A stretch of 64,000 bases of DNA from Ensifer adhaerens (GTDB lineage Bacteria; Pseudomonadota; Alphaproteobacteria; Rhizobiales; Rhizobiaceae), in assembly GCF_028993555.1 (NCBI RefSeq), contig NZ_CP118611.1, positions 2,193,501-2,257,500 on the forward strand, in the 5' to 3' direction. The notes below the pieces were generated by a model. The model did no database searches and was not told the DNA's origin. It saw only the letters and a list, made by a program, of their open reading frames with translations. Below are positions 1 to 7,513 of this stretch, one piece after another; the first letter of the stretch is position 1, and the number at the start of each line of letters is the position of its first letter. Position numbers and translations under genes: made by a program.

Positions 1-207
1 GAAGAACACGCCGGTCCAGGCATCGAGCGAGAACTGCCATTTGACATCGCCGTACTCGCCCGGCGCCAGGAACGAATAGGCGAGCACGATGAAGAGCGGG
101 CCGATGGCCGCGACAAGGATCGTCAGCAGTGCCGGTGTTGCGAGCAGCCAGCGCCGGTGCGTATCGGCCATTTCGAGTTTCGTGGTGAGGTCGTTTGCGG
201 GTGCCAT
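1..207 (-). CDS. ABC transporter permease, PotB-like (N-terminus only, runs off the window)
   Basis: Inner-membrane permease of a binding-protein-dependent importer, probably of the spermidine/putrescine (PotB) class. Only the first 69 codons are inside the window. They show a short cytoplasmic N-terminus (MAPANDLTTKLEMADTHRRW), a first hydrophobic segment at about residues 20-46 and then a periplasmic stretch (PGEYGDVKWQFSLDAW), the arrangement usual for PotB-type permeases. The ATG lies 5 bp after the stop of the PotA-like ATPase, so the two are co-transcribed. The substrate is inferred from the ATPase family and is not proven; related systems carry other small cations or amino acids. Confidence 0.85.
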   Translation of the reverse strand, partial: MAPANDLTTKLEMADTHRRWLLATPALLTILVAAIGPLFIVLAYSFLAPGEYGDVKWQFSLDAWTGVFF

Positions 208-212
208 GGATC

Positions 213-1313
213 TCAAGCCCTCACGACCTGTGCCGCGCCCTCGGCAATCGCCACGGCCACCGATTGCCCCACCTCGACAGCGCTACCCGAAACGGAACCG
301 TTCTGCTGCCGTACCGTAAAGGCTTCCCCGCCACTCAGGCGCAGATGGAGATGTGTATCGGTGCCGAAATAGACGATCTTCTCCACCAGTCCCGCAAGAT
401 GGGCAGAGCCCGCGACGACGCTGGCGTGCTCGGGCCGGACGATGAAGGTCACATCGCCGGATGCAGGCGCATCAGGCGCGATGTTGGCGACGACCGATTG
501 ACCGGACTTCAACGTAACCTTTGCCTTACCATTTGCAACACCTTGGACGGCCCCCGTCAGGAAGTTCGTCTCGCCGATGAAACTTGCCACGAAGCGGTCC
601 GCCGGCCGGTTGTAGATCTCGCGCGGCGTGCCGATCTGTAGGATACGGCCCGCCGACATCACGGCGATCCGGTCGGACATCGTCAGCGCCTCTTCCTGGT
701 CGTGGGTGACGAAGATGAAGGTGATGCCAGTTTCGTATTGCAGTCGCTTCAGCTCGGACTGCATCTCCTTGCGCAGCTTGTAGTCCAGCGCCGACAAGGG
801 CTCGTCGAGCAGCAGCACCTTTGGCTGCGGCGCCAGCGCCCTTGCCAGCGCGACACGCTGCTGCTGACCACCCGACATCTGGCTTGTGCGGCGCCCGGCC
901 AGATGCTCCAGTTGCACCAGCCGCAGCATTTCCGCCACCCGCGCCTTCACGTCGGCGCGCGGCTTGCCGAGCGCTTCAAGGCCGAAGGCGACGTTCTCGG
1001 CGACCGTCATGTGCGGAAACAGCGCGTAGTTCTGAAAGACGGTGTTCACGGGCCGCTTGAATGGCGGCAGGCTGGTTATGTCTGCACCGTTGAGCAGGAT
1101 TTCGCCGTTCGTCGGATAATCGAAACCGGCAATCATGCGGAGCAACGTCGTCTTGCCGCAGCCGGACGGACCGAGCAGCGTGAAGAACTCGTTTTCCTGC
1201 ACCGAGACGCTCGCGCTGTCGAGCGCAACGAAGCCGTTCTCCCCCGCCCCGTAGGCCTTGCGCACGGCGCGGATGTCGACCGCACAACGATCGGATTTGG
1301 TTGTATTTTTCAT
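213..1313 (-). CDS. potA: ABC transporter ATP-binding protein, PotA-like (spermidine/putrescine family)
   Basis: Energy-coupling ATPase for the permease that follows it, 366 aa, the usual PotA/UgpC length. Visible motifs are Walker A (GPSGCGKTT), the Q-loop ([12 protein letters not shown]), the signature [15 protein letters not shown], Walker B ([12 protein letters not shown]), the switch His ([14 protein letters not shown]) and a C-terminal TOBE-like domain from about residue 240. The start is ATG at 1313, with GGAGG about 6 nt upstream. An upstream in-frame extension to 1418 lacks a ribosome site and is rejected. It is the first gene seen of a minus-strand operon leading out of the window; the binding protein must lie elsewhere. 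Polyamine specificity is inferred from family resemblance only. Confidence 0.9.
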   Translation of the reverse strand: MKNTTKSDRCAVDIRAVRKAYGAGENGFVALDSASVSVQENEFFTLLGPSGCGKTTLLRMIAGFDYPTNGEILLNGADITSLPPFKRPVNTVFQNYALFPHMTVAENVAFGLEALGKPRADVKARVAEMLRLVQLEHLAGRRTSQMSGGQQQRVALARALAPQPKVLLLDEPLSALDYKLRKEMQSELKRLQYETGITFIFVTHDQEEALTMSDRIAVMSAGRILQIGTPREIYNRPADRFVASFIGETNFLTGAVQGVANGKAKVTLKSGQSVVANIAPDAPASGDVTFIVRPEHASVVAGSAHLAGLVEKIVYFGTDTHLHLRLSGGEAFTVRQQNGSVSGSAVEVGQSVAVAIAEGAAQVVRA

Positions 1314-1399
1314 AATTCCTCCCGACGAAGTCGATCGCTCGTCGCAGCATGACGATGCCGCAATGCTCCCGTCTTCGACATTTTTTCGGAGCGTATAGT

Positions 1400-1414
1400 G
1401 TGATCTCAGATCAC
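1400..1414. promoter_or_regulatory. candidate operator GTGATCT-C-AGATCAC
   Basis: Perfect 7-bp inverted repeat around one central base, 86 bp upstream of the PotA-like start. On the minus strand it sits just after an AT-rich stretch that includes TATAAT (about 1426-1431), so a repressor bound here would overlap the transcription start. The form resembles GntR/FadR-type operators, but no cognate regulator is visible nearby. The assignment is inference. Confidence 0.4.
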
Positions 1415-1743
1415 GCAACAGGAATTATATTTGCGAGTTCTGATTCTTGATTCAGAGCCGAACAGAAGCCAATCGGCCAGATTTTTTATCATTTAAAATC
1501 ATATAGATGATGCAAAACAGCCAAACTTCACAGCGTCCTGAGAAACCTAGGAAGCGACGCTGAAAGGCCCCCAAAACTCGTTTTCAGGAAACCCTGTTAT
1601 CGGATCAGCAAGGGTGAGCGAGCCAGAGACGGCAGATCTTCCCGGCGCGCCGCAGGCAAGGCCGACATGCCAAATCGGCCGGCACCACAGGCACCGGCCG
1701 AGAAAGATCCAGGTTACAGAGAGACCGGCGGCAGCCGGTGTCC

Positions 1744-1779
1744 ATTGGCGATCGCGGGCACACCAAGGCGATCGCCAAT
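1744..1779 (-). terminator. hairpin after the amidohydrolase gene
   Basis: ATTGGCGATCGC and its exact reverse complement flank a 12-nt loop. Its place just after the stop at 1804 suggests a transcript-end hairpin. There is no following T-run, so it would be a 3'-stabilising or Rho-assisted structure, not a classical intrinsic terminator. Confidence 0.4.
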
Positions 1780-1803
1780 ATCAGTGTATTTCCGGCCCCT
1801 GCT

Positions 1804-3507
1804 TCAGGGCTGGCGATAGACCTCGTTTCCGGCGAGATAGGTCGCCTCGACCTTGCGCTCGCGGATCGAACGGTCGAGGGGATCCGGCAGCGTGCCGTCG
1901 ATGACAACGAAATCCGCCCATTTGCCGACGCTGATCGATCCGATCTGGTCACCCCAGGGCGTCATGTCCGCGCCGGCCTGGGTGAGACCGTGCAGCGCCT
2001 GATCGAAGCTGACGGCCTGCTCCGGATGCCAAGGACCATCGCCGAGGCCGAACGGGCTCTCGCGGAAGACGGCATCGTTGATCTGGGTGAGCGGGCTGAG
2101 CGGCGACGTCGGCCAGTCCGAACCGAAGACCAGCGGCACGCCGGCATCGAGCATGGAATGCCAGACATAGGCGCGCGGCTCACGGTCCGTGCCGATGCGT
2201 TCGGTGATGTATTTACCGATCGTGCCGGTCGCATGGTTCGGCTGCATCGAGGCGACGACACCGAGTTCCTTGAAGCGCTGGATGTCCCTGGTCTCGACCA
2301 CCTCGATATGCTCGATGCGGTTGGGCTGAGGCAGCGGCGCGGAGGCTTCCGCAAAGGCATCGAGCACGAGGCTGACGCCGCCGTCGCCGATCGCGTGCAC
2401 CGCCGTCGGGAATCCGTTCTCGTTGGACGCCTTGATCGCGGCTGCCAGCTGCTCCATCGTCTCGAAGGGCTTGCCTTTCCATCCATGCTGGTCGGAATAG
2501 TCCTCATGCATGTAGGCCGTGCGGGTCGAAAGCACGCCGTCGATCACCGACTTGGTGTAGCCGAGCTTCAAGAGCGGCCCCTTCTTCTCCTGCTCGCCGG
2601 AGTCGGCGGCAACCTTGTCGACCTCTTCGCGGTCCTTGACGGCGTCGGCGATCTTCTTCGGGTCGCCCTCGAAGAAGCCGTACCAGACGCGCAGCGGCAA
2701 TTTCTTCTCGGCAAGGATCGCGGCATAGTCGTGCACCGCGGCAAGATCGGACATGTCGTTGACGCCGGTGATGCCGAGGCTGTTGGCGAACTTCATCGTC
2801 TGCAACAGGGCTTCGCGGCGCTCCGCATCGGCAACCGCCGGCCGATGTTTCTCGACGAGATTGCCAGCGCTCTCGAGCAGAATGCCGCTCGGCTCGCCCT
2901 TGTCGTTGAGCACGACCTCGCCGCCCTCCTCGACCTTGGACGTCGCGGTCACGCCGCCCACTTCGAGCGCCTTGGAATTGACCCAGTAGGAATGGAAGTC
3001 GATGTCGCGCAGGATGACGACGCGATCCGGCACCACGGCGTCGAGATCCTCCTTGGTCGGCAGCTTGCCTTCGCCGAGCGTGTAGTCCCAGCCGCCGCCC
3101 ATCAGCCAGACGCCCTTGGGCAGCCGCGCATCGGCTTCCTTGATCTTTTCAAGCCAGGTTTTCTTGTCCGGAATGTAGGAGAGGTCCACACCGGTCACCA
3201 TGTCCATGCCGGATGTAAGATGCGTATGGCCGTCGATGAAGCCCGGCGTGACGGTCTTGCCGCCTGCGTCGATCACCCTGGTGTCGGCATCGGCCAGCGT
3301 CTTGATCTCGTCATTGCTGCCGATCGCGGTGAATTTGCCGTTCTCGACGGCGAAGGCCTGAGCCTTGGCCTTGCCTTGATCGACCGTGCGCACATCCCCG
3401 TTGAGCACGATCAGATCGGCCGCCGCCCATGCCGGCTGCCCTGCGCAAACCATGATCGCCAGGACCGAGGTCGCGCTCAGCGCCCGGGTTACTGCTGCCA
3501 ATGTCAT
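1804..3507 (-). CDS. exported amidohydrolase family protein (YtcJ / Amidohydro_3 type)
   Basis: Metal-dependent hydrolase, 567 aa, of the amidohydrolase_3 family, whose known members hydrolyse N-substituted formamides and related amides. The N-terminus is a Sec signal (MTLAAVTRALSATSVLAIMV, then AWAAAD), so the enzyme is exported. The family features seen are the composite N-terminal beta domain (ADLIVLNGDVRTVD), the metal site GFIDGHTHL, a later His motif (VHAIGDGG), a third His region (IEHIEVVETRDI) and the C-terminal aspartate motif (VFGSDWPTSPL). The start is ATG 3507, preceded by a strong GAGGAGG; the upstream in-frame ATG at 3561 lacks this. It stands alone. The substrate cannot be predicted. 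Confidence 0.9.
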   Translation of the reverse strand: MTLAAVTRALSATSVLAIMVCAGQPAWAAADLIVLNGDVRTVDQGKAKAQAFAVENGKFTAIGSNDEIKTLADADTRVIDAGGKTVTPGFIDGHTHLTSGMDMVTGVDLSYIPDKKTWLEKIKEADARLPKGVWLMGGGWDYTLGEGKLPTKEDLDAVVPDRVVILRDIDFHSYWVNSKALEVGGVTATSKVEEGGEVVLNDKGEPSGILLESAGNLVEKHRPAVADAERREALLQTMKFANSLGITGVNDMSDLAAVHDYAAILAEKKLPLRVWYGFFEGDPKKIADAVKDREEVDKVAADSGEQEKKGPLLKLGYTKSVIDGVLSTRTAYMHEDYSDQHGWKGKPFETMEQLAAAIKASNENGFPTAVHAIGDGGVSLVLDAFAEASAPLPQPNRIEHIEVVETRDIQRFKELGVVASMQPNHATGTIGKYITERIGTDREPRAYVWHSMLDAGVPLVFGSDWPTSPLSPLTQINDAVFRESPFGLGDGPWHPEQAVSFDQALHGLTQAGADMTPWGDQIGSISVGKWADFVVIDGTLPDPLDRSIRERKVEATYLAGNEVYRQP

Positions 3508-3813
3508 GTAGTCCTCCTCTCGCGACTGCATCCCTCCAGCCCCCGGCGAGCCGCGCGGCACCGGCGTTGGATGGATGATGCTGCAAGGAGGGAAGGCAGC
3601 GATATACTCCCTCGGGCTAGGTTTGCATCAAGCCGCCCCAAGGGTGATCACCCTCCGCCCGAATTCTCGCCCGAACAGGTGTCGTTGCCGTCAGCAGGCG
3701 CGCCACGCTTCTCCGGCCCGTGGCGAACTCTCGTCGCCGCGGGAGAGGAAAGCAGGGTGTGAGGGAAGCTTCCGGCTGGCGCCCTGGCTTCCCTGATGCG
3801 AGGCCGGTCCGGT
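3508..3813. other. intergenic region, nothing recognised
   Basis: About 305 bp between the start of the amidohydrolase gene and the 3' end of the next minus-strand gene. It must hold the amidohydrolase promoter, but I see no convincing -35/-10 pair, palindrome or small gene. Confidence 0.5.
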
Positions 3814-4224
3814 TCAGCCAAACAGCGCCTTCAGTCGCGGCCACAGGCCGATGGCTGAACGTACCCGCCGGGCAGCATAGGCGGCACGGACCGAACTGCC
3901 GAAATTGCAGTCGCAGACGATGTCGTGCAACTGATGGTCCGATATTTCGAAGAACCGTTTTGCTTCCCCGTAACTGTCATCGGCAAGGCCAGCGAGCCGC
4001 AATTGCGGGTCCTCGAACGCGACGGTCATCGGGGAACCGTTGACTTGCATGGATTGCCGAACGGCAGCTGTCGCCCGCTCGGTACCGGAAAGCGTACCCA
4101 GCCGGCGATCGGGATTGCTTTCCAAGAGTTCGGCCCAACGTTGGAGCCGTTCCGTTCTCGTCATGACGGGAGCGGGACGGACTTCGGCGAGCGCTTGCAA
4201 TTGTTCAATCGATTGATGCTTCAT
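3814..4224 (-). CDS. hypothetical protein, 136 aa, divergent from the ECF sigma gene
   Basis: Small soluble protein with no signal peptide or membrane segment and no domain I recognise. It begins MKHQSIEQLQALAEVRP. A charged helical N-terminal part contains TRTERLQRWAELLE, and the C-terminal half contains HDIVCDCNFG with two cysteines, followed by a basic tail. The start at 4224 has AGGAGA 8-13 nt upstream; the longer frame to 4287 has none. It is read divergently from the ECF sigma gene at 4565, so it may belong to the same regulon. It does not look like an anti-sigma factor: it has no zinc-binding H-x3-C-x2-C motif and no transmembrane helix. Confidence 0.7.
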   Translation of the reverse strand: MKHQSIEQLQALAEVRPAPVMTRTERLQRWAELLESNPDRRLGTLSGTERATAAVRQSMQVNGSPMTVAFEDPQLRLAGLADDSYGEAKRFFEISDHQLHDIVCDCNFGSSVRAAYAARRVRSAIGLWPRLKALFG

Positions 4225-4304
4225 AGTCGTCTCTCCTGGTCCGAAGATGCGACCGCGGTGTGCGCCCCTCCACACGGAGATCGCCACTCCACCAACTCGC
4301 CAGC

Positions 4305-4320
4305 GGGAACCACAGTTCCC
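4305..4320. promoter_or_regulatory. inverted repeat GGGAAC-CACA-GTTCCC, possible ECF promoter element
   Basis: Perfect 6-bp inverted repeat in the divergent region. Read on the minus strand, GGAAC is followed 17-18 nt later by AGTT, close to the GGAAC-N16-17-GTT layout of ECF/EcfG promoters, and would drive the 136-aa gene. A second GGGAAC copy lies at 4516-4521. Confidence 0.35.
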
Positions 4321-4515
4321 TTGCCAATAAAAAAAATATCGTTGGCACGTACCGGCGCGCGAAACGTTACGACTCCCCCAACTTTCGCTGGCAAAAGCGC
4401 CCGAAATCGCTCTCTTCAGCCGGCGTAACTTCGCGCGGCGCGTGCCGAGAACAGCGGGCGCTCGTTTTCAATATCCGTCACCCTCTGCAAGCGATATCCT
4501 TTCCGTCGACCAATC

Positions 4516-4544
4516 GGGAACGATTTTGCTGGATCCGCATCTAA
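4516..4544 (+). promoter_or_regulatory. possible autoregulated ECF promoter of the sigma gene
   Basis: GGGAACG at 4516-4522 is followed at a plausible spacing by TCTAA at 4540-4544, just upstream of the sigma-factor ribosome site. ECF sigma factors commonly recognise a GGAAC -35 element and activate their own gene; the -10 part is uncertain. Confidence 0.3.
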
Positions 4545-4564
4545 CGGTGACTTGGAGGTGGATG

Positions 4565-5266
4565 ATGAAGGATGTTCTCTTGCAAACAACACGGATCGCG
4601 CCCGAGCCCGATCACTTGACCGACCACGATCTCGTCCAGGGCGCGCTTGCCAATGATCCCGAAGCGTTCCGCACCATCATGCGCCGGCACAATCAGCGGC
4701 TCTTCCGCATCGCGCGCGCCGTGGTGCGCAACGACAGCATCGCCGAAGACGTCGTGCAGGAGGCCTATCTCCGCGCCTTCGAACACCTGGAGACGTTCCG
4801 CGGTGACGCAAGCCTCGCCACGTGGCTTCATCGCGTGGTGCTCAATGAGGCGCTCGGGCGTCTGCGCAAGTCCTCCACCCGGCGGGAGGTTCCACTGGCA
4901 ACCGAGCCCGCGAGCGCCGACATCGTGCCGTTTCCCAACGCGGCAGGTTCGGATGATCCGGAACGGGCCCTCGCCCAGCGGCAAATCCTACGTCTCGTGG
5001 AAGAGGCAACGGATGCGCTACCGGAAGCGTTTCGCCTGGTCTTCACCGCCCGCGTCATAGAGGCGATGAGCGTCGAGGAAACCGCCGCCCTGCTTGGCAT
5101 AAAGCCGGAGACGGTCAGGACCCGCCTACACCGCGCCCGCCAACTCCTGCGCGCACATATCGATCGCAAGATCGGACCCGTACTGATGAACGCCTTTCCC
5201 TTTGCCGGTCGCCGCTGCGAACGGCTGACGGCCGCCGTCATGAGCCGGCTCGGGCTCGTGAGGTGA
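4565..5266 (+). CDS. RNA polymerase sigma factor, ECF (sigma-70 family)
   Basis: Extracytoplasmic-function sigma factor of 233 aa. Region 2 covers about residues 22-105 (DLVQGALANDPEAFRTIMRR, VVQEAYLRAFEHLETFRG, ATWLHRVVLNEALGRLRK). Region 4, with its helix-turn-helix, covers about 140-195 (ALPEAFRLVFTARVIEAMSV, ETAALLGIKPETVRTRLHRA). A linker of about 35 residues and a C-terminal tail of about 35 residues extend beyond the usual length. Two adjacent ATGs exist (4562, 4565); 4565 is 6 nt from GGAGG and is preferred. Downstream are a DUF4142 gene (89-bp gap) and a cupredoxin gene, likely co-regulated. No anti-sigma gene is next to it, so control may be transcriptional or by a distant partner. 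Confidence 0.92.
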   Translation: MKDVLLQTTRIAPEPDHLTDHDLVQGALANDPEAFRTIMRRHNQRLFRIARAVVRNDSIAEDVVQEAYLRAFEHLETFRGDASLATWLHRVVLNEALGRLRKSSTRREVPLATEPASADIVPFPNAAGSDDPERALAQRQILRLVEEATDALPEAFRLVFTARVIEAMSVEETAALLGIKPETVRTRLHRARQLLRAHIDRKIGPVLMNAFPFAGRRCERLTAAVMSRLGLVR

Positions 5267-5355
5267 GATTTTCGGGAACCTTCGCCGCCGGCCCGCATCC
5301 AATGGGTGTCATCCACAAGGACCGGCGGCAACGCTCCGCCGGAGAGGAGTTCCCG

Positions 5356-5877
5356 ATGTATGCCCGCCTGACTTCAACCTTCGCCCTCGCCTGCCTCATC
5401 AGTGGCGCCAGCCTTGCGGCAGGGAACAAGATCGACGATCCGCAGATCGCCCATATCGCCTACACCGCCGGCGTCATCGATATCGAGGCGGCCAAGCAGG
5501 CCCTTGAGATATCCAAGGACAAGGATGTGCTCGCCTTTGCCAACGACATGCTGCGCGACCACGAAGCGGTGAACAAACAGGCGCTCGATCTCGTCAAGAA
5601 GCTCAAGGTGAAACCCGAAGACAACAACACCAGCCGCGCGCTGACGAAGGCCGCAAAGGAAGAGCGCGAAAAGCTGGCGAAACTGAGCGGCACCGATTTC
5701 GACACGGCCTATGTTGCCAACGAGGTTGCCTATCACAAGCAGGTCAACGGCGCGCTCGAAACCCTGCTGATCCCGTCCGCCAAGAATGCCGAACTCAAGG
5801 ATCTGCTTCAGACCGGTCTCAAGCTGTTTCAGGGTCATCAGCAACATGCCGAGCATGTCGCAGCCATGATGAAGTAG
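5356..5877 (+). CDS. exported DUF4142 domain protein
   Basis: Periplasmic four-helix-type protein of 173 aa. After a signal peptide (MYARLTSTFALACLISGASLA) comes a helical DUF4142 domain: DPQIAHIAYTAGVIDIEAAK, FANDMLRDHEAVNKQALDLV, FDTAYVANEVAYHKQVNGAL and a final HQQHAEHVAAMM. The family has a ferritin-like helical layout and is often met in stress regulons; its molecular role is unknown. The start at 5356 is chosen because GGAGAGGAG precedes it and the signal peptide begins there. It follows the ECF sigma gene and ends 8 bp before the cupredoxin gene, so the three probably form one transcription unit. Confidence 0.88.
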   Translation: MYARLTSTFALACLISGASLAAGNKIDDPQIAHIAYTAGVIDIEAAKQALEISKDKDVLAFANDMLRDHEAVNKQALDLVKKLKVKPEDNNTSRALTKAAKEEREKLAKLSGTDFDTAYVANEVAYHKQVNGALETLLIPSAKNAELKDLLQTGLKLFQGHQQHAEHVAAMMK

Positions 5878-5885
5878 GCTTCACC

Positions 5886-6200
5886 ATGATCCCGAAACCG
5901 AGCCTTGGTGCTCTTTGCGGTCTGGCCCTGATGCTGGCCGGACCGCCGGCGCAGGCCGAAACCATCCGGGTCACGATCGAAAAGCTCGTCTTTTCGCCGG
6001 CCGAGATCAGCGCGGCCGTCGGCGACGTGATCGAATGGCAGAACAAGGACGTCATGGCGCACACGGCAACGGACAAGGGTGAGTTCGACGTCGTGATCCC
6101 GCCCAAAAAGACAGCGATCCTCACCGTCACCAAGACCGGCGTCTTCGACTACTATTGCCGTTTTCATCCGAACATGAAGGCACGCATTCAAGTCCGGTAA
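5886..6200 (+). CDS. small exported cupredoxin (type I copper protein)
   Basis: Periplasmic blue-copper-type protein of 104 aa, close in size to amicyanin/pseudoazurin-like domains. Signal peptide at residues 1-24 (ends PAQA). The mature beta sandwich shows the four classical ligands: His59 (DVMAHTATD), then Cys91, His94 and Met97 in YYCRFHPNM. All ligands are intact, so copper binding is likely; electron transfer or copper buffering is inferred. It lies 8 bp after the DUF4142 gene in the ECF-sigma unit, which suggests induction by envelope or redox stress. Confidence 0.9.
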   Translation: MIPKPSLGALCGLALMLAGPPAQAETIRVTIEKLVFSPAEISAAVGDVIEWQNKDVMAHTATDKGEFDVVIPPKKTAILTVTKTGVFDYYCRFHPNMKARIQVR

Positions 6201-6340
6201 AACCGGGGTACAGGGGCCAAATCCACAAAGGCGGCGCGAGGTCATCGACGCGCCGCGGCGAAGTCACCGGTGGCCGTCTGTATCCAAAACCGGAATCGTG
6301 GCATGAAGCGGTCGGTTTCATTCGACAGGCGGCCATAACC

Positions 6341-7363
6341 ATGAAGAAGATCGGATTTCTTTCCTTCGGACACTGGACACCTTCGCCCCAATCGCAGACG
6401 CGATCGGCGGCCGACGCATTGCTGCAGTCAATCGATCTCGCCGTTGCGGCTGAGGAACTGGGAGCGGACGGCGCCTATTTCCGCGTCCATCATTTCGCGC
6501 GCCAGCTCGCCTCGCCGTTCCCGCTGCTCGCGGCGGTCGGCGCCAAGACAAGCCGGATCGAGATCGGCACAGCCGTCATCGACATGCGCTACGAAAACCC
6601 GCTCTACATGGCCGAGGACGCCGGCTCTGCCGACATCATCGCCGGTGGGCGCCTGCAGCTCGGCATCAGCCGCGGTTCGCCGGAACAGGTGATCGATGGC
6701 TGGCGCCATTTCGGTTACCAGCCGCCGGAGGGCGAGACCGACAGCGACATGGCAAGGCGGCACGCCGAGGTTCTGCTCGATGTCCTGCGTGGCGAAGGTT
6801 TCGCTGCACCCAACCCGCGGCCGATGTTCCCCAATCCCCCCGGCCTGCTGCGCGTCGAGCCGCACTCCGATGGTCTCAGAGAACGCATCTGGTGGGGCGC
6901 CAGTTCGAACGCCACTGCCGTCTGGGCCGCCAAACTCGGCATGAACTTGCAAAGCTCGACATTAAAGGACGACGAGACCGGCCTTCCGTTCCATGTCCAG
7001 CAAGCCGACCAGATCCGGGCCTACCGGGAAGCATGGAAGGCGGCTGGTCATGCGCGCGAGCCACGCGTCTCCGTCAGCCGCAGCATCTTCGCGCTGGTGG
7101 ACGAACGGGACCGCATATACTTCGGAGGCGGCAATCAGCACGAGGACAAGATTGGTTTCATCGACGACAAGACCCGGGCTATCTTCGGCCGCAGCTACGC
7201 CGCCGAGCCGCATGTTCTCATAGACCAATTGGCCAGGGACGAGGCGATAGCGGAAGCCGACACGCTGCTCTTGACCGTGCCGAACCAGCTCGGCGTCGAC
7301 TACAACGCCCATGTGATCGAGGCGATCCTGAAGCACGTCGCGCCGGCGCTTGGTTGGCGCTAA
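6341..7363 (+). CDS. LLM class flavin-dependent oxidoreductase
   Basis: Luciferase-like monooxygenase family protein, 340 aa, a TIM-barrel enzyme that normally uses FMNH2 supplied by a reductase. Family features are the N-terminal strand MKKIGFLSFGHW, AVAAEELGADGAYFRVHHFA, TSRIEIGTAVIDMRYENPLY and the flavin-contacting GRLQLGISRGSPEQVI. The start is ATG 6341; a long upstream extension overlapping the cupredoxin gene was rejected. It sits alone between the ECF unit and a cyclase gene. The substrate is unknown. It differs clearly from the second LLM enzyme at 12531, which belongs to the NtaA/SnaA/DszA subgroup. Confidence 0.88.
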   Translation: MKKIGFLSFGHWTPSPQSQTRSAADALLQSIDLAVAAEELGADGAYFRVHHFARQLASPFPLLAAVGAKTSRIEIGTAVIDMRYENPLYMAEDAGSADIIAGGRLQLGISRGSPEQVIDGWRHFGYQPPEGETDSDMARRHAEVLLDVLRGEGFAAPNPRPMFPNPPGLLRVEPHSDGLRERIWWGASSNATAVWAAKLGMNLQSSTLKDDETGLPFHVQQADQIRAYREAWKAAGHAREPRVSVSRSIFALVDERDRIYFGGGNQHEDKIGFIDDKTRAIFGRSYAAEPHVLIDQLARDEAIAEADTLLLTVPNQLGVDYNAHVIEAILKHVAPALGWR

Positions 7364-7513
7364 GGCAGGCGGCCCACCTCGGCGGAAACACGCAGGATTG
7401 TGACTGGATTGGCGCTCCCGCTGCCGTCGACCGGGACCATAAGCATTCCCTCATAGACATTTCCGGCGGACGTCCTACAATTCCGTGCACCCCATTTTGC
7501 GGAAGCGCGCGCT

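Larger units (their letters stand above)
1314..1803. other. intergenic region with promoter of the PotA-like operon and a hairpin
   Basis: About 490 bp without a convincing gene. It holds the operator-like palindrome at 1400-1414, an AT-rich stretch around 1420-1520 that probably contains the leftward promoter, and a perfect 12-bp inverted repeat at 1744-1755/1768-1779. The latter lies 25-60 nt after the stop of the minus-strand amidohydrolase gene. Small open frames here lack ribosome sites and codon bias. Confidence 0.6.

Noticed and set aside
1744..1779. HIP1-type GCGATCGC element
   Set aside because: Two GCGATCGC octamers occur, but they are simply the arms of a hairpin after a gene; HIP1 is a cyanobacterial feature and the octamer is not frequent elsewhere in the window.
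1738..3762. 674-codon plus-strand open frame over the amidohydrolase gene
   Set aside because: It is the antisense frame of a well-supported minus-strand gene with signal peptide, metal motifs and ribosome site; its translation has no family features.
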